A DNA stretch of 43,414 bases from Oerskovia douganii (GCF_015142735.1 NZ_JACSPN010000009.1:77160-120573), one strand, 5' to 3'. Positions 20,278 to 30,687 are shown, numbered from the stretch's first letter. Numbers and translations are program-made. Notes: a model not told the origin generated them from the sequence alone.

Positions 20278-21240
20278 CTACTCCTTGCCGAGGTCGCGGG
20301 CAGTGACGGTGACGCGCTGGCCGAGAGCTCTCAGCCGTTGCGCGAGCACCTCCGAGATCGCGACCGAGCGGTGCTTGCCCCCGGTGCAGCCCACGGCGAT
20401 GGTCACGTAGCGCTTCTCCTCGGCGAGGTACCCCGCGAGGACCGGCTCGAGCGCGCTCACGTACCGGTCGACGAACTCGAGGGCGCCGGGGCGGGCGAGG
20501 ACGTAGTCGCGCACGGGTTCGTCCCGGCCCGTGAGGTGCCGCAGCTCGGTGATCCAGTACGGGTTGGCGAGGAACCGCATGTCGACGACGTGGTCGGCGT
20601 CGAGCGGGATGCCGTACTTGAACCCGAACGAGACCACGTTGATCCGCAGCGTCTCCGGAGTTCCTTCGGCCACGGCCGCGCGGACCTCGCGGGCGAGGTC
20701 GTGGACGTTGAGCTCCGAGGTGTCGATCACGACGTCCGCACGCTCCTCGACGCTCGAGACGAGGCGTCGCTCCTCGGCGATGCCGTCCAGGATGCGCCCG
20801 TCTCCCTGCAGCGGGTGCGGGCGCCGCACCTGCTCGTACCGGCGCACGAGGACCTCGTCGGACGCGTCGAGGAACAGGATGCGGTAGAAGACCCCGGCGT
20901 CCCTCAGGTGCTTGAGCACGTCGAGGAGGTCGGTGAAGAACCCTCCGCCGCGCACGTCGACGACGGCGGCGATCCGCTGCACGCTGGACCCGGCGCGGGT
21001 CATCATGTCGACGAGGGGCACGAGCATGCGCGGGGGCATGTTGTCCACGACGTACCAGTCGAGGTCCTCGAGCACCGCGGCGGCCCGGCTGCGTCCGGCG
21101 CCGGACATCCCGGTGATCACGAGGACCTCGGCGTCGGACCGCTCGGGGGCGGGCGTGGCCGCCTCGATCACGGGGATGCCCTGGGGGACGGTCGTCGGGG
21201 CGGGTTCGGAGCTCATGTCACCAGCATGCCAGCCGCTCAC
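20278..21240 (-). CDS. rapZ: RapZ-type nucleotide-binding protein
   Basis: A 320-residue P-loop protein; the E. coli homologue RapZ binds glucosamine-6-phosphate and controls a small RNA, while the actinobacterial role is less clear. The Walker A motif is GMSGAGRS at 44-51, and the conserved C-terminal ligand-site segment is [14 protein letters not shown] at 21238-21240 overlaps the uvrC stop (GTGA); an alternative ATG is at 21214-21216 and removes 8 residues without affecting the domain. Confidence 0.93.
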   Translation of the reverse strand: MSGWHAGDMSSEPAPTTVPQGIPVIEAATPAPERSDAEVLVITGMSGAGRSRAAAVLEDLDWYVVDNMPPRMLVPLVDMMTRAGSSVQRIAAVVDVRGGGFFTDLLDVLKHLRDAGVFYRILFLDASDEVLVRRYEQVRRPHPLQGDGRILDGIAEERRLVSSVEERADVVIDTSELNVHDLAREVRAAVAEGTPETLRINVVSFGFKYGIPLDADHVVDMRFLANPYWITELRHLTGRDEPVRDYVLARPGALEFVDRYVSALEPVLAGYLAEEKRYVTIAVGCTGGKHRSVAISEVLAQRLRALGQRVTVTARDLGKE

Positions 21241-23507
21241 GGAGCCCCGGGCCCGGCGGCCGCGCCGGGCGTGTCCGCCGCGGCGCTGCCACCGCCCTGC
21301 CCGACGGCGTCGCGCCCCTCGGGCGGGAGGGCGTCGGACGTGCCCGTCCCGCCGGTGCGCGGTGCGGACGCGTCGGGCTCACGGGGCGCGGCGCCGTCGG
21401 GCGTGGACGGGGCAGGTGCCGCGCCGACGGGCGGGGCCTCCCCCGGCGCGGAGGCCGACGGCTCGCCGGCTCCTGCGCTGCCGGTCGCCTGCGACGAGGC
21501 CGGCCGCAGCGCCGCCACGACCGCGGCCGCGGTCGCCGCCCCCATCCCGGGGACCGTCGCGATCTCCTCGGCCGACGCCGCACGCAGACGCTTGAGCGAA
21601 CCGAAGTGGGTCAGCAGCGCCTTCTTGCGTGCCGGCCCGAGCCCGGGGACGTCGTCCAGGGCGGAGGCGGTCATGGCCTTGCCGCGCTTCTTGCGGTGGT
21701 AGGAGATCGCGAACCGGTGCGCCTCGTCACGGACGCGCTGGAGCAGGTAGAGCCCCTCGGAGCTGCGCTGCAGGATCACGGGGTAGTCCTCCCCCGGCAG
21801 CCAGACCTCCTCGAGCCTCTTCGCGAGCCCGCACAGCGCGACGTCGTCGATCCCGAGCTCGGCGAGCGCCCGGGCGGCCGCCGCGACCTGGGGAGGCCCG
21901 CCGTCGACGACGACGAGGTTGGGCGGGTAGGCGAAGCGTGCCGCGCGACCTGCCGGGGCGTCGGCGCCCACCTCGCCCGACCGGGGTACGTACCCCGCGG
22001 CGACCGCGTCGGCGTCGTGTGCCGTGTCGTCGTCCGCCCCCAGGTCCATCTCGACGTCCGTCGCCTGCGAGCGGTCCGCGAGGTACCGCTTGAACCGACG
22101 GGTGATGACCTCGTGCATGGCCGCGGTGTCGTCGCGCGCCCCCAGCCCCTCCGGCCCACGGATCGCGAAGTGGCGGTACTCGCTCTTGCGCGCGAGCCCG
22201 TCCTCGAAGACCACCATGGACGCGACCTGGTGCGTGCCCTGCGTCGTGGACACGTCGTAGCACTCGATGCGCAGCGGCGCGGTCTCCAGGCCCAGCGCCT
22301 CCTGGATCTCGCGCAGGGCCTGGCTGCGGGTCGTGAGGTCGCCCGCGCGACGGGTGCGGTGCAGCGCGAGGGCGTGCTCGGCGTTCTTGTGCACCGTCGC
22401 CGCGAGCTCTCGCTTGTCCCCCCGCTGAGGCACGCGGACGTCGACCTTCGCCCCGCGCAGACCCGTGAGCCACGCCACGACCTGCTCGGTGTCGGGCGGA
22501 AGGACCGGCACCAGCACCTCCCGGGGGACGACGCTCGACGAGGGGGACGAGGAGTCGCCCAGCGCCTCGTCGACCGAGCCGTAGACCTGCTGGAGGAGGT
22601 GCTCGACGAGCTCCGCGTCGGTCACGTCCTCGACCTTCTCGACGATCCATCCCCGCTGGCCACGGATGCGGCCGCCACGGACGTGGAAGACCTGGACCGC
22701 GGCCTCGAGCTCGTCCCCCGCGAGCGCGAAGATGTCCGCGTCCGTCGCGTCGCCCAGCACCACGGCGTTCTTCTCCATGGCCCGCTCGAGGGCCAGGATG
22801 TCGTCACGCAGCCGCGCCGCCTGCTCGTACTCCATCGCCGCGGCGGCCTCCTTCATCTTGGCCTCGACGCGACGGATGAACTTGGCGGTGTCACCGGCCA
22901 TGAAGTCGCAGAAGTCCTCCGCGAGCGCGTGGTGGTCCTCGGGGGAGATCCGTCCGACGCAGGGGGCCGAGCACTTGTCGATGTACCCGAGCAGGCACGG
23001 GCGCCCCGTCTGCTGGGCGCGCTTGAAGACGCCGGCCGAGCACGTGCGGACCGGGAAGACACGGAGCAGCAGGTCGAGGGTCTCCCGGATGGCCCAGGCG
23101 TGCCCGTAGGGCCCGAAGTACCGGGTCCCGGGGCGCTTGGCGCCGCGCATGACCTGGGCGCGCGGGAACTGCTCCCCCAGGGTCACGGCGAGGTACGGGT
23201 ACGACTTGTCGTCGCGGTACTTGACGTTGAAGCGCGGGTCGAACTCCTTGATCCACGAGTACTCGAGCGCGAGCGCCTCGACCTCGGTCCCCACGACCGT
23301 CCACTCGACCGACGCGGCCGTCGTGACCATGGTCTGGGTGCGGTAGTGCAGGTTCGTCAGGTCCTGGAAGTAGCTGCCGAGGCGTGCCCGCAGGTTCTTG
23401 GCCTTGCCCACGTAGATGACACGGCCGTGCTCGTCGCGGAAGCGGTACACGCCCGGTGACGTGGGGATCTCTCCTGGTGCGGGGCGGTACGAGGACGGGT
23501 CGGCCAT
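21237..23507 (-). CDS. uvrC: Excinuclease ABC subunit C
   Basis: Makes the dual incisions flanking damage marked by UvrA-UvrB. From ATG (23505-23507) it has 756 residues. Order: GIY-YIG nuclease (about 14-100, [11 protein letters not shown]…[19 protein letters not shown]), a Cys-rich segment near 165, the UvrB-interacting UVR motif near 215-245, the RNase H-like nuclease ([10 protein letters not shown]), and two helix-hairpin-helix motifs ([25 protein letters not shown]). It is longer than most UvrCs because of an acidic insertion near 476-522 and an Ala/Pro/Gly-rich C-terminal tail of about 90 residues. First gene of uvrC-rapZ-yvcK-whiA. Confidence 0.96.
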   Translation of the reverse strand: MADPSSYRPAPGEIPTSPGVYRFRDEHGRVIYVGKAKNLRARLGSYFQDLTNLHYRTQTMVTTAASVEWTVVGTEVEALALEYSWIKEFDPRFNVKYRDDKSYPYLAVTLGEQFPRAQVMRGAKRPGTRYFGPYGHAWAIRETLDLLLRVFPVRTCSAGVFKRAQQTGRPCLLGYIDKCSAPCVGRISPEDHHALAEDFCDFMAGDTAKFIRRVEAKMKEAAAAMEYEQAARLRDDILALERAMEKNAVVLGDATDADIFALAGDELEAAVQVFHVRGGRIRGQRGWIVEKVEDVTDAELVEHLLQQVYGSVDEALGDSSSPSSSVVPREVLVPVLPPDTEQVVAWLTGLRGAKVDVRVPQRGDKRELAATVHKNAEHALALHRTRRAGDLTTRSQALREIQEALGLETAPLRIECYDVSTTQGTHQVASMVVFEDGLARKSEYRHFAIRGPEGLGARDDTAAMHEVITRRFKRYLADRSQATDVEMDLGADDDTAHDADAVAAGYVPRSGEVGADAPAGRAARFAYPPNLVVVDGGPPQVAAAARALAELGIDDVALCGLAKRLEEVWLPGEDYPVILQRSSEGLYLLQRVRDEAHRFAISYHRKKRGKAMTASALDDVPGLGPARKKALLTHFGSLKRLRAASAEEIATVPGMGAATAAAVVAALRPASSQATGSAGAGEPSASAPGEAPPVGAAPAPSTPDGAAPREPDASAPRTGGTGTSDALPPEGRDAVGQGGGSAAADTPGAAAGPGAP

Positions 23508-23608
23508 GCCTGCCAGCCTAGGACAGTGCACCCACACGTCCGCCCCCTCGGGGCGACGCACGTGACGCCCGTCACACACGAACGGGGATCCGCCGCTAGG
23601 GTGACCGC
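23508..23608. promoter_or_regulatory. Divergent leaderless promoters of uvrC and the osmC-like gene
   Basis: On the minus strand TAGGCT (23515-23520) ends 7 bases before the uvrC ATG; on the plus strand TAGGGT (23597-23602) ends 6 bases before the osmC-like ATG. In each case transcription would start at or next to the start codon, and neither gene has a good Shine-Dalgarno sequence. The -35 regions are weak. The two promoters share a spacer of about 75 bases. Confidence 0.6.
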
Positions 23609-24094
23609 ATGGGCGCCCTTCACTCCTACGCCGCGACCGTCCGCTGGACGGGGGCCGGCCAGACCGGAACCACCACCTACACCGCGTACAGCCGGGACCA
23701 CGACGTCGAGCTCGCCGGGAGGCCGACGCTCCCGGGCACTGCCGACCCCGCGTTCCGCGGCGACCCGGCCCGCTACAGCCCCGAGGAGCTGTTCGTCGCG
23801 AGCCTGTCGCAGTGCCACATGCTGTGGTTCCTGCACCTCGCGTCCGCCGCGGGGATCGTCGTGCGCGAGTACACGGACGAGGTGACGGGCACCATGCGGG
23901 TCGAGTCGGCCGGCGCGGGACAGTTCACGGACGTCACCCTGCACCCGCACGTCGTGGTCGACGACGGCCCCCAGGTCAGCGACCAGGCCGTCGCCGAGGT
24001 CCATCGCCGCGCGCACGACCACTGCTTCCTGGCACGGTCCGTGAACTTCCCGGTCCTGCTCGAACCCGCCCCGCTGCGCACGCACGCCGCCTGA
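23609..24094 (+). CDS. OsmC-family protein
   Basis: A 161-residue member of the OsmC/Ohr fold, which reduces organic hydroperoxides through two cysteines. Two reactive-site-like cysteines are visible: one in [16 protein letters not shown] (near 70) and one in [14 protein letters not shown] (near 141). [14 protein letters not shown] is the typical helix entry. It is closer to the YhfA/OsmC-like subgroup than to Ohr, an inference from the motif spelling. It is convergent with uvrA (23 bases apart) and probably translated from a leaderless mRNA. Confidence 0.88.
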   Translation: MGALHSYAATVRWTGAGQTGTTTYTAYSRDHDVELAGRPTLPGTADPAFRGDPARYSPEELFVASLSQCHMLWFLHLASAAGIVVREYTDEVTGTMRVESAGAGQFTDVTLHPHVVVDDGPQVSDQAVAEVHRRAHDHCFLARSVNFPVLLEPAPLRTHAA

Positions 24095-24117
24095 GACGGG
24101 CCACCCCGCGGCGGAGC

Positions 24118-27100
24118 TCAGTCGCTCGTCGGCTCGGCCTTCTCCGCTGCGGCCTTCCGGGCGGCAGCCTTCCTGGGGGCCGCAGCCTTGGGGGCGGCCG
24201 ACGCCTTGACGGTCGTCGAGGACTCGTTCGCCGCGGCCGTCGTGGACGACTTGCGTGCGGCCGTCTTCCGAGGCGTCTTCGCGGCCGAGGCCTTGCCCGC
24301 CGTGGCGGACGAGGACTTCTTGGGCAGGGGCGCCACCGGGATCGGGTCCCCCGTGAGGACCTCCGCGAGGAACCGACCGGTGTGGCTCGCCGGGACCGCC
24401 GCGACCTGCTCCGGCGTTCCCTCCGCGATGACCCGACCTCCCCCGGAACCGCCCTCGGGGCCCATGTCGATGACCCAGTCCGCGTTCTTGATGACGTCGA
24501 GGTTGTGCTCGATCACGAGGACCGTGTTGCCCTTGTCGACGAGCGACTGGAGGACCGCGAGCAGCTTGCGGATGTCTTCGAAGTGCAGGCCCGTCGTGGG
24601 CTCGTCCAGGACGTAGATCGTCCGGCCCGTCGACCGCTTCTGCAGCTCGCTCGCGAGCTTGACGCGCTGGGCCTCACCACCCGAGAGGGTGGGCGCCGGC
24701 TGACCGAGGCGCACGTAGCCGAGGCCGACCTCCGAGAGCGTCTTGAGGTGCCGCGAGATCGTGGGGACCGCCGCGAAGAACTCCGAGGCCTCCTCGATGG
24801 GCATGTCGAGCACGTCCGCCACGGTCTTGCCCTTGAAGTGCACCTCGAGCGTCTCGCGGTTGTAGCGCGCGCCGTGGCAGACCTCGCAGGGGACGTAGAC
24901 GTCCGGCAGGAAGTTCATCTCGATCTTGATGGTCCCGTCGCCCGAGCACGCCTCGCAGCGCCCGCCCTTGACGTTGAACGAGAAGCGCCCAGGCGTGTAG
25001 CCACGGACCTTGGCCTCGCTCGTCTCGGCGAAGAGCTTGCGGACGTGGTCCCAGACCCCCGTGTAGGTCGCGGGGTTCGACCGCGGGGTGCGCCCGATGG
25101 GCCCCTGGTCCACGTGCACGACCTTGTCGAGGTTCTCGAGCCCCGTGATGCGACGGTGACGGCCCGCGACCTGCCGCGCCCCGTTGAGCTCGTTGGCGAG
25201 CACGGTGTAGAGGATCGAGTTGACCAGCGTGGACTTCCCCGAGCCCGAGACCCCGGTGACGGCGGTCAGGGTGCCGAGCGGGAAGCTCACGTCGATGCCC
25301 TCGAGGTTGTGCTCTCGCGCACCGATGACCGTGACCTGACGGTCCTTGTCCACGGGTCGGCGCGACGCGGGCAGCGGGATGCTGCGGCGTCCTGCGAGAT
25401 AGGCGCCCGTGACGGACTCGGGGGCCTCGAGGAGCCCCGCGTAGTCGCCCGAGTGGATCACGCGACCGCCGTGCTCGCCGGCCCCCGGCCCGATGTCCAC
25501 GATCCAGTCGGCGGCACGGATGGTGTCCTCGTCGTGCTCGACGACGATGAGGGTGTTGCCCAGGTCCCGCAGACGGGTCAGCGTGTCGATGAGGCGACGG
25601 TTGTCGCGCTGGTGCAGCCCGATGCTCGGCTCGTCCAGGACGTACAGCACACCCACGAGCCCCGAGCCGATCTGCGTCGCGAGGCGGATGCGCTGCGCCT
25701 CGCCGCCCGAGAGGGTCCCTGCGGGACGCTCGAGCGAGAGGTAGTCCAGGCCGACGTCGAGGAGGAAGCCCAGCCGGGCGTCGATCTCCTTGAGGACCTC
25801 GGTCGCGATGGCCTTCTGGCGGGTGCCCAGCTCGAGCGAGCCGAGGAACGCGGCGGCCTCGCGCAGCGGCAGACGGCAGACCTCCGCGATCGACTTGTCG
25901 CCGACCTTGACCGCGAGGACCTCGGGCTTGAGGCGAGTGCCCTCGCACACCGGGCACGGCGTCTCGCGCATGTACGCCTCGTACTTCTCCTTGGACCACT
26001 CCGACTCGGTCTCGCCGTGCCGGCGTTCCAGGAACGTCACGACCCCCTCGAAGCCGGTCGAGTACTGGCGCTCGCGCCCCCAGCGGTTCTTGTACCGGAC
26101 GTGGACCTCGTGGTTCTGGCCGTAGAGCACGGCCTGCTGGGCGCGCTGGGGCAGCGCGCGCCACGGCACGTCCATGGAGAAGCCGAGGTCCGAGGCCAGG
26201 GCCGTCAGGACGCGGTTGAAGTACTCCGAGGAGATCTGCGCCCAGGGGGCCACCGCGCCCTCGGCCAGCGACTTCTCGTCGTCGGGGATCACGAGGTCCG
26301 GGTCCACCTCGAGGCGGAAGCCGATGCCCGTGCACTCGGGGCACGCCCCGTAGGGAGCGTTGAAGGAGAAGGTGCGCGGCTCGATCTCGTCGAGCGTGAG
26401 CTCGTGGTCGTTGGGGCACGCGCGCTTCTCGGAGAAGCGTCGCTCACGCTGCGGGTCGTCCGCGTCGGCGTCCACGAGCTCGACGACGACGAGCCCGCCC
26501 GCGAGCCCCAGCGCCGTCTCCACGGAGTCCGTGAGCCTGCGCTGGACGCCCTCGCGCGAGACGAGACGGTCGATCACGACCTCGATGTCGTGCTTGAGCT
26601 TCTTCTCGAGCGTGGGAGGGTCCGTCAGCTGGACGACCTCTCCGTCGACCCGTGCGCGCGCGAACCCCTTGGACTGCAGCTCCTTGAAGAGCTCGCTGTA
26701 CTCGCCCTTGCGTCCGCGGACCACGGGCGCCAGGACCTGGTAGCGCGTGCCCTCCGGCAGCTCGAGGAGGCGGTCGACGATCTGCTGCGGCGTCTGGGCC
26801 TGGACCTTCTCGCCGCAGACCGGGCAGTGCTGCGTGCCGGCGCGCGCGAACAGCAGGCGGAGGTAGTCGTAGACCTCGGTGATGGTGCCCACGGTCGAGC
26901 GCGGGTTGCGGTTGGTCGACTTCTGGTCGATCGAGACCGCGGGCGAGAGCCCTTCGATGAAGTCGACGTCCGGCTTGTCCATCTGCCCGAGGAACTGGCG
27001 GGCGTACGCGGACAACGACTCGACGTAGCGGCGCTGCCCCTCGGCGAAGATGGTGTCGAACGCGAGGGAGGACTTGCCGGACCCCGACAGGCCCGTGAAG

Positions 27101-27186
27101 ACGATGAGCTGGTCCCTCGGCAGGTCGAGGTCGACGTTGCGGAGGTTGTGCTCGCGGGCACCAGCGATGACAAGGCGATTGCTCAC
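24118..27186 (-). CDS. uvrA: Excinuclease ABC subunit A
   Basis: The damage-sensing ATPase of nucleotide excision repair; 1022 residues from GTG 27184-27186. Two ABC-type ATPase modules are visible: Walker [11 protein letters not shown] near 32-41 and [10 protein letters not shown] in the second half, each with a later LSGGEAQR signature. Zinc-binding CPVCGE and [17 protein letters not shown] modules are present. GTG was chosen because [17 protein letters not shown] is the family N-terminus. The last 70 or so residues are a Lys/Ala/Thr-rich tail ([25 protein letters not shown]) beyond the usual UvrA end. Confidence 0.97.
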   Translation of the reverse strand: MSNRLVIAGAREHNLRNVDLDLPRDQLIVFTGLSGSGKSSLAFDTIFAEGQRRYVESLSAYARQFLGQMDKPDVDFIEGLSPAVSIDQKSTNRNPRSTVGTITEVYDYLRLLFARAGTQHCPVCGEKVQAQTPQQIVDRLLELPEGTRYQVLAPVVRGRKGEYSELFKELQSKGFARARVDGEVVQLTDPPTLEKKLKHDIEVVIDRLVSREGVQRRLTDSVETALGLAGGLVVVELVDADADDPQRERRFSEKRACPNDHELTLDEIEPRTFSFNAPYGACPECTGIGFRLEVDPDLVIPDDEKSLAEGAVAPWAQISSEYFNRVLTALASDLGFSMDVPWRALPQRAQQAVLYGQNHEVHVRYKNRWGRERQYSTGFEGVVTFLERRHGETESEWSKEKYEAYMRETPCPVCEGTRLKPEVLAVKVGDKSIAEVCRLPLREAAAFLGSLELGTRQKAIATEVLKEIDARLGFLLDVGLDYLSLERPAGTLSGGEAQRIRLATQIGSGLVGVLYVLDEPSIGLHQRDNRRLIDTLTRLRDLGNTLIVVEHDEDTIRAADWIVDIGPGAGEHGGRVIHSGDYAGLLEAPESVTGAYLAGRRSIPLPASRRPVDKDRQVTVIGAREHNLEGIDVSFPLGTLTAVTGVSGSGKSTLVNSILYTVLANELNGARQVAGRHRRITGLENLDKVVHVDQGPIGRTPRSNPATYTGVWDHVRKLFAETSEAKVRGYTPGRFSFNVKGGRCEACSGDGTIKIEMNFLPDVYVPCEVCHGARYNRETLEVHFKGKTVADVLDMPIEEASEFFAAVPTISRHLKTLSEVGLGYVRLGQPAPTLSGGEAQRVKLASELQKRSTGRTIYVLDEPTTGLHFEDIRKLLAVLQSLVDKGNTVLVIEHNLDVIKNADWVIDMGPEGGSGGGRVIAEGTPEQVAAVPASHTGRFLAEVLTGDPIPVAPLPKKSSSATAGKASAAKTPRKTAARKSSTTAAANESSTTVKASAAPKAAAPRKAAARKAAAEKAEPTSD

Positions 27187-27192
27187 CGAAGC

Positions 27193-27231
27193 ATCGTATG
27201 CCTCGACCCTGACATTCGCACACCTGTTCGA
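27193..27231 (-). promoter_or_regulatory. uvrA leaderless promoter with SOS (LexA) box
   Basis: TACGAT (27193-27198) ends 6 bases before the uvrA GTG. At 27216-27231 the minus strand reads TCGAAC-AGGT-GTGCGA, one base off the actinobacterial LexA consensus TCGAAC-N4-GTTCGA, and it covers the -35 position. LexA binding there would block the promoter, so uvrA should be DNA-damage inducible. Confidence 0.65.
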
Positions 27232-27364
27232 CCCCTCGGTTCCACCGCCGACCGTCGGGAGCGACGTCCCCGACGGCCCGGATCCGCCGGCGGGCCCCGT
27301 GACCAGCGCGCCGACCGGCGTCCCGACCCGTGCGCACGGCACCGCAGGTGCGGACGAGACACGC

Positions 27365-27393
27365 GTCACACGGTCCGCCTCGCGTGCCATACT
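27365..27393 (+). promoter_or_regulatory. Promoter of the metallo-beta-lactamase-fold gene
   Basis: GTCACA (27365-27370), a 17-base spacer and CATACT (27388-27393): four of six matches to each sigma-70 consensus hexamer. Transcription would start near 27400, exactly where the 24-base dyad begins. Confidence 0.55.
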
Positions 27394-27399
27394 CGGCCG

Positions 27400-27423
27400 C
27401 GAGCAGCCCGGCCGGGCTGCTCG
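27400..27423. repeat. 24-bp perfect dyad ahead of the MBL-fold gene
   Basis: A loop-free perfect inverted repeat (half site GAGCAGCCCGG, axis between 27411 and 27412). It lies over the predicted transcription start and 23 bases before the ATG. It could be an operator at +1 or a leader hairpin. Confidence 0.6.
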
Positions 27424-27445
27424 AGCGACGGGACGGGGAGCGCAC

Positions 27446-28153
27446 ATGGGCTACGGCGGCGACGTGGTGGTCGGAGGACCGAGCGACCTGCGCGTCCTCG
27501 ACGAGCTCGAGGTCCGCAAGGCGGCCGTCGGCCCCTCCGCGAACAACACCTACCTCCTGACCTGCCGGGCCGGCGGAGCCCAGCTCCTCGTCGACGCCGC
27601 CGCCGACGCCGACCGGCTCGTCGCCCTCGTGCGCGAGGGGTCGCCCGACGCTCGCCTCGACCTGATCGTCACGACGCACCGCCACCTCGACCACGTGGGA
27701 GCGCTCGAGTCGCTCGTCGCCGTCACCGGGGCCCCGGTCGCCGCAGGCGCCCCGGACGCGGAGGCCGTCAGCGAGGCGACCGGGGTCGCGATCACGCGCC
27801 CGCTGCACGACGGCGACACGATCGTCCTCGGCCACGTCACCCTCGAGGTGATCGGCCTGCGGGGCCACACCCCGGGGTCCGTCGCGCTCGCCTACCGCGA
27901 ACCCGAGCACGCGAGCGGCCCCGGCTCGCTGCCCGGGCGCGTGCACCTGTTCACGGGGGACACCCTGTTCCCGGGCGGGGTCGGCAGCACGTCGAACGAC
28001 CCCGCGCGCTTCGCCCAGCTCTACGCCGACGTCACCACGAAGCTCTTCGACCGGTACGACGACGCCACCTGGGTGTACCCCGGCCACGGCCTCGACACGA
28101 CCCTCGGGGCCGAGCGCCCGCACCTCGACGAGTGGCGCGAGCGCGGGTGGTAG
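27446..28153 (+). CDS. Metallo-beta-lactamase-fold hydrolase
   Basis: A 235-residue zinc hydrolase of the MBL superfamily, glyoxalase-II-like in architecture. The metal ligands are all present: H78, H80, D82 and H83 ([10 protein letters not shown]), H141 (RGHTPGS), D172 ([10 protein letters not shown]) and H214 (YPGHG). Substrate cannot be told from sequence; hydroxyacylglutathione/mycothiol-type thioesters are possible because such actinobacterial proteins often act on thiol esters (inference). ATG at 27446 has GGGGAG 6-7 bases upstream; an open frame extends further upstream but through uvrA. Divergent from uvrA. Confidence 0.9.
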   Translation: MGYGGDVVVGGPSDLRVLDELEVRKAAVGPSANNTYLLTCRAGGAQLLVDAAADADRLVALVREGSPDARLDLIVTTHRHLDHVGALESLVAVTGAPVAAGAPDAEAVSEATGVAITRPLHDGDTIVLGHVTLEVIGLRGHTPGSVALAYREPEHASGPGSLPGRVHLFTGDTLFPGGVGSTSNDPARFAQLYADVTTKLFDRYDDATWVYPGHGLDTTLGAERPHLDEWRERGW

Positions 28154-28223
28154 CCCCCTCCGGTCCGGCGGGCCGCCCCGAGGCCCGGGACCAGGGGCCG
28201 GCCTCGGTCCGGAGAGTGCTTGA

Positions 28224-28532
28224 ATGAGCGCCATGCCGATCTTCGCCGTGACCTACACGTACGCCGACCGCCCCACCGTCCTGGACGAGCACCGCCCTGA
28301 GCACCGCGCCTTCCTGCGCGGGCTGCTCGACGACGGCACGCTGCTCGCGTCCGGCCCGCTCGCCCAGGACGCCGCCAACCCCGCCGGCGCCCTCCTGCTG
28401 GTCGACGCGCCGGACGAGGGGGCGGTCGCGACGGCGCTCGACGCCGACCCGTTCGCGCGCGAGCACGTCATCACCCGCCGGACCGTCCGCCCCTGGTCCC
28501 CCGTCATCGGCCCCTGGGCCGACCGCGCCTGA
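28224..28532 (+). CDS. YciI-like protein
   Basis: A 102-residue ferredoxin-like-fold protein of the YciI family. It begins IFAVTYTYADRP and has the conserved His/Arg segment LDEHRPEHRAFLRGL, the DGTLLASGPL turn, GALLLVDAPD and a C-terminal region ending WSPVIGPW. Function is poorly defined in the family. ATG at 28224 was preferred over 28233 because GGAG lies 9 bases upstream. It follows the MBL-fold gene by 70 bases and could be in its operon. Confidence 0.85.
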   Translation: MSAMPIFAVTYTYADRPTVLDEHRPEHRAFLRGLLDDGTLLASGPLAQDAANPAGALLLVDAPDEGAVATALDADPFAREHVITRRTVRPWSPVIGPWADRA

Positions 28533-28574
28533 CCGCACCGGCACCCTCGACGGGCGACGCGCCCCCGGACGCGC

Positions 28575-28608
28575 GACGGCCCGCCTCCCCGAGGGGAGGC
28601 GGGCCGTC
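28575..28608. terminator. Bidirectional terminator between YciI-like gene and terC operon
   Basis: A 15-bp perfect stem closed by a CGAG tetraloop (28575-28608), between the convergent YciI-like gene and the terC pair. Confidence 0.75.
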
Positions 28609-28644
28609 CGCGTACCAGGCGAGCAGGCGCCCGACGCGAGCGCG

Positions 28645-29658
28645 CTACGAGGGCGCGTCGACGTCGTCGGGCACCGGCTCGAGCCTGCTCGACGCACGCG
28701 TGCGCAGCAGGCTCGCCACGGTCGTGACCCCGAGCGCGCCCACGATGACCACGAGCGAGAGCCAGATCGGGACCGTCGGGACGGCCTCGACGTGCTGCCC
28801 GCCGTTGATGAACGGCAACGTGTTCTCGTGCAGCGCCTCGAGGATGAGCTTGATCCCGATGAAGCCCAGGATGACCGCCAGCCCGATCGGCAGGTAGACC
28901 AGGCGCTCGAGCAGCCCACCCAGCAGGAAGTAGAGCTGACGGAGCCCCATGAGGGCGAAGACGTTCGTCGTGAACACGATGAACGGGTCCTGCGTCAGGC
29001 CGAAGATCGCCGGGATCGAGTCGAACGCGAACAGCAGGTCCGTGCTGCCGATCGCGAGGAACACGACGAGCATGGGCGTGAAGAGCTTCTTGCCGTCGAC
29101 CACGGTCCGCAGCCTGCCGCCGTCGTACGTCTGCGACAGGGGAAGCACCCGGCGCAGCGACCGGATCAGCCGGTTCTCCTGGTACTCCTCCGGCTCGTCC
29201 CCGCCCGCGACCAGCTTGACCGCGGTGTAGATCAGGAACGCCCCGAAGAGGTAGAAGACCCACACGAACTGGGCGATGATCGCGGCGCCCGCGAGGATGA
29301 ACGCACCTCGCAGCACGAGCGCCACGATGATCCCCACCATGAGCACCTTCTGCTGGTGCTCCCGCGGCACGGCGAACCTCGTCATGATGATGACGAACAC
29401 GAAGAGGTTGTCCACGGACAGGCTGTACTCGGTGAGCCAGCCCGCGTAGAACTCGACCGCGGGAGCACTGCCGCCCACGAGGGCGACGAGGCCGCCGAAG
29501 ACCAGTGCCAGGGCGACGTAGAACGCCACCCACAGGCCGCTCTCCTTCATCGACGGCACGTGCGGCCGACGGCCCACGACCACCAGGTCGACGAGCAGGA
29601 GGACGACGAGGGCCGTCAGGGACGCCGCCTCGAACCAGAACGGCAGCTCGTGCTGCAT
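28645..29658 (-). CDS. TerC-family membrane protein (second of tandem pair)
   Basis: A 337-residue polytopic membrane protein of the TerC/Alx family; several members export Mn2+ or supply it to secreted enzymes. About eight to nine hydrophobic helices. The paired acidic metal motifs are D83-N84 (LSVDNLFVF) and D207/D213 (STDLLFAFDSIPAIFGLTQ). It lacks the TerD-like parts of true tellurite operons. The start overlaps the stop of the upstream terC gene (TGATG), so both are made from one mRNA under the predicted riboswitch. Confidence 0.92.
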   Translation of the reverse strand: MQHELPFWFEAASLTALVVLLLVDLVVVGRRPHVPSMKESGLWVAFYVALALVFGGLVALVGGSAPAVEFYAGWLTEYSLSVDNLFVFVIIMTRFAVPREHQQKVLMVGIIVALVLRGAFILAGAAIIAQFVWVFYLFGAFLIYTAVKLVAGGDEPEEYQENRLIRSLRRVLPLSQTYDGGRLRTVVDGKKLFTPMLVVFLAIGSTDLLFAFDSIPAIFGLTQDPFIVFTTNVFALMGLRQLYFLLGGLLERLVYLPIGLAVILGFIGIKLILEALHENTLPFINGGQHVEAVPTVPIWLSLVVIVGALGVTTVASLLRTRASSRLEPVPDDVDAPS

Positions 29659-30656
29659 CAGTAGGTCTCCTTCTCCAGCTGTCGGCGGTCGCTACGGTCC
29701 TTCGCGAGGCTCGCGATCGTGGTGATCGCCAGCGTGACCACGATGAAGCCGAGCGAGACGGCCGTGGAGATCTCCGGGATGGCCGTGATGTGCTCACCAC
29801 CGTTGATGAACGGGATCTCGTTCTTGTGCAGCGCGTGGATGAGCAGCTTGATCCCGATGAAGCCGAGGATCGCGGCCAGCCCCCAGGCCAGGTACACGAG
29901 GCGGTCCAGCAGACCGTCGATCAGGAAGTAGAGCTGACGCAGACCGAGCAGCGAGAACGCGTTGGCCGCGAAGACGAGGAACGTCTCCTGCGTGAGACCG
30001 AAGATCGCGGGGATCGAGTCCACCGCGAAGAGCAGGTCGGCGCTGCCGATCGCGATCATCACGATGAGCATGGGCGTGATGTAGCGCTTGCCGTCGATCT
30101 TGGTGAACATGCGGTCCTCGACGTACGCGTCCGTCGTCGGGAACAGGCGGCGCGTGAGGCGCAGGACGCCGTTCTCCTTGTACTCCTCGTCGTCGTGCGA
30201 CCGCGCACTCTTGATCTGCGCGTACGCCGTGTAGATCAGGAAGGCGCCGAAGATGTAGAAGACCCAGCTGAAGTTCTCGATCAGCGCGGCGCCCAGGAAG
30301 ATGAAGATCGTGCGCAGGACCAGCGCGATCGTGATCCCGATCAGCAGCACCTTCTGCTGGTACAGCCTGGGCACGCGGAAGCTCGTCATGATGAGGACGA
30401 ACACGAAGAGGTTGTCGACCGACAGGCTCTTCTCCGTGATGTACCCGGCGAAGTACTCACCGCCGTAGACCGAGCCGAAGTAGGCCCAGATCCCGACCCC
30501 GAAGAGCACCGCGATCCCGACGTAGCCGGCGGACCACCACGAGGCTTCCTTGAGGGTGGGAGCGTGCGGGGTGCGGACGTGGCCCACGAAGTCGAAGGCC
30601 AGCATCGCGACGATCACCCCGATCGTCGCGACCCACATCCAGACAGGAACATCCAT
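29658..30656 (-). CDS. TerC-family membrane protein (first of tandem pair)
   Basis: A 332-residue TerC/Alx-type transporter. Matching acidic motifs are D81-N82 (LSVDNLFVF) and D207/D213 (SADLLFAVDSIPAIFGLTQ). The cytoplasmic loop near 150-190 is charged (ARSHDDEEYKENG) and differs from the partner protein, so the two may not be fully redundant. ATG 30654-30656 was chosen over the adjacent GTG because GGAGG lies 8 bases before it. The Mn2+ role is inferred from the family and the upstream riboswitch. Confidence 0.93.
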   Translation of the reverse strand: MDVPVWMWVATIGVIVAMLAFDFVGHVRTPHAPTLKEASWWSAGYVGIAVLFGVGIWAYFGSVYGGEYFAGYITEKSLSVDNLFVFVLIMTSFRVPRLYQQKVLLIGITIALVLRTIFIFLGAALIENFSWVFYIFGAFLIYTAYAQIKSARSHDDEEYKENGVLRLTRRLFPTTDAYVEDRMFTKIDGKRYITPMLIVMIAIGSADLLFAVDSIPAIFGLTQETFLVFAANAFSLLGLRQLYFLIDGLLDRLVYLAWGLAAILGFIGIKLLIHALHKNEIPFINGGEHITAIPEISTAVSLGFIVVTLAITTIASLAKDRSDRRQLEKETY

Positions 30657-30687
30657 CACACATACCTCCGGTACGTAGCGTCGAGTA

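Noticed and set aside
23812-28227. Plus-strand open frame of about 1470 codons
   Set aside because: Antisense to uvrA and out of frame with the MBL-fold gene; composition is that of a shadow frame.
28645-30656. TerC pair as tellurite resistance
   Set aside because: No TerB/TerD/TerZ-type genes nearby, and the riboswitch points to manganese.
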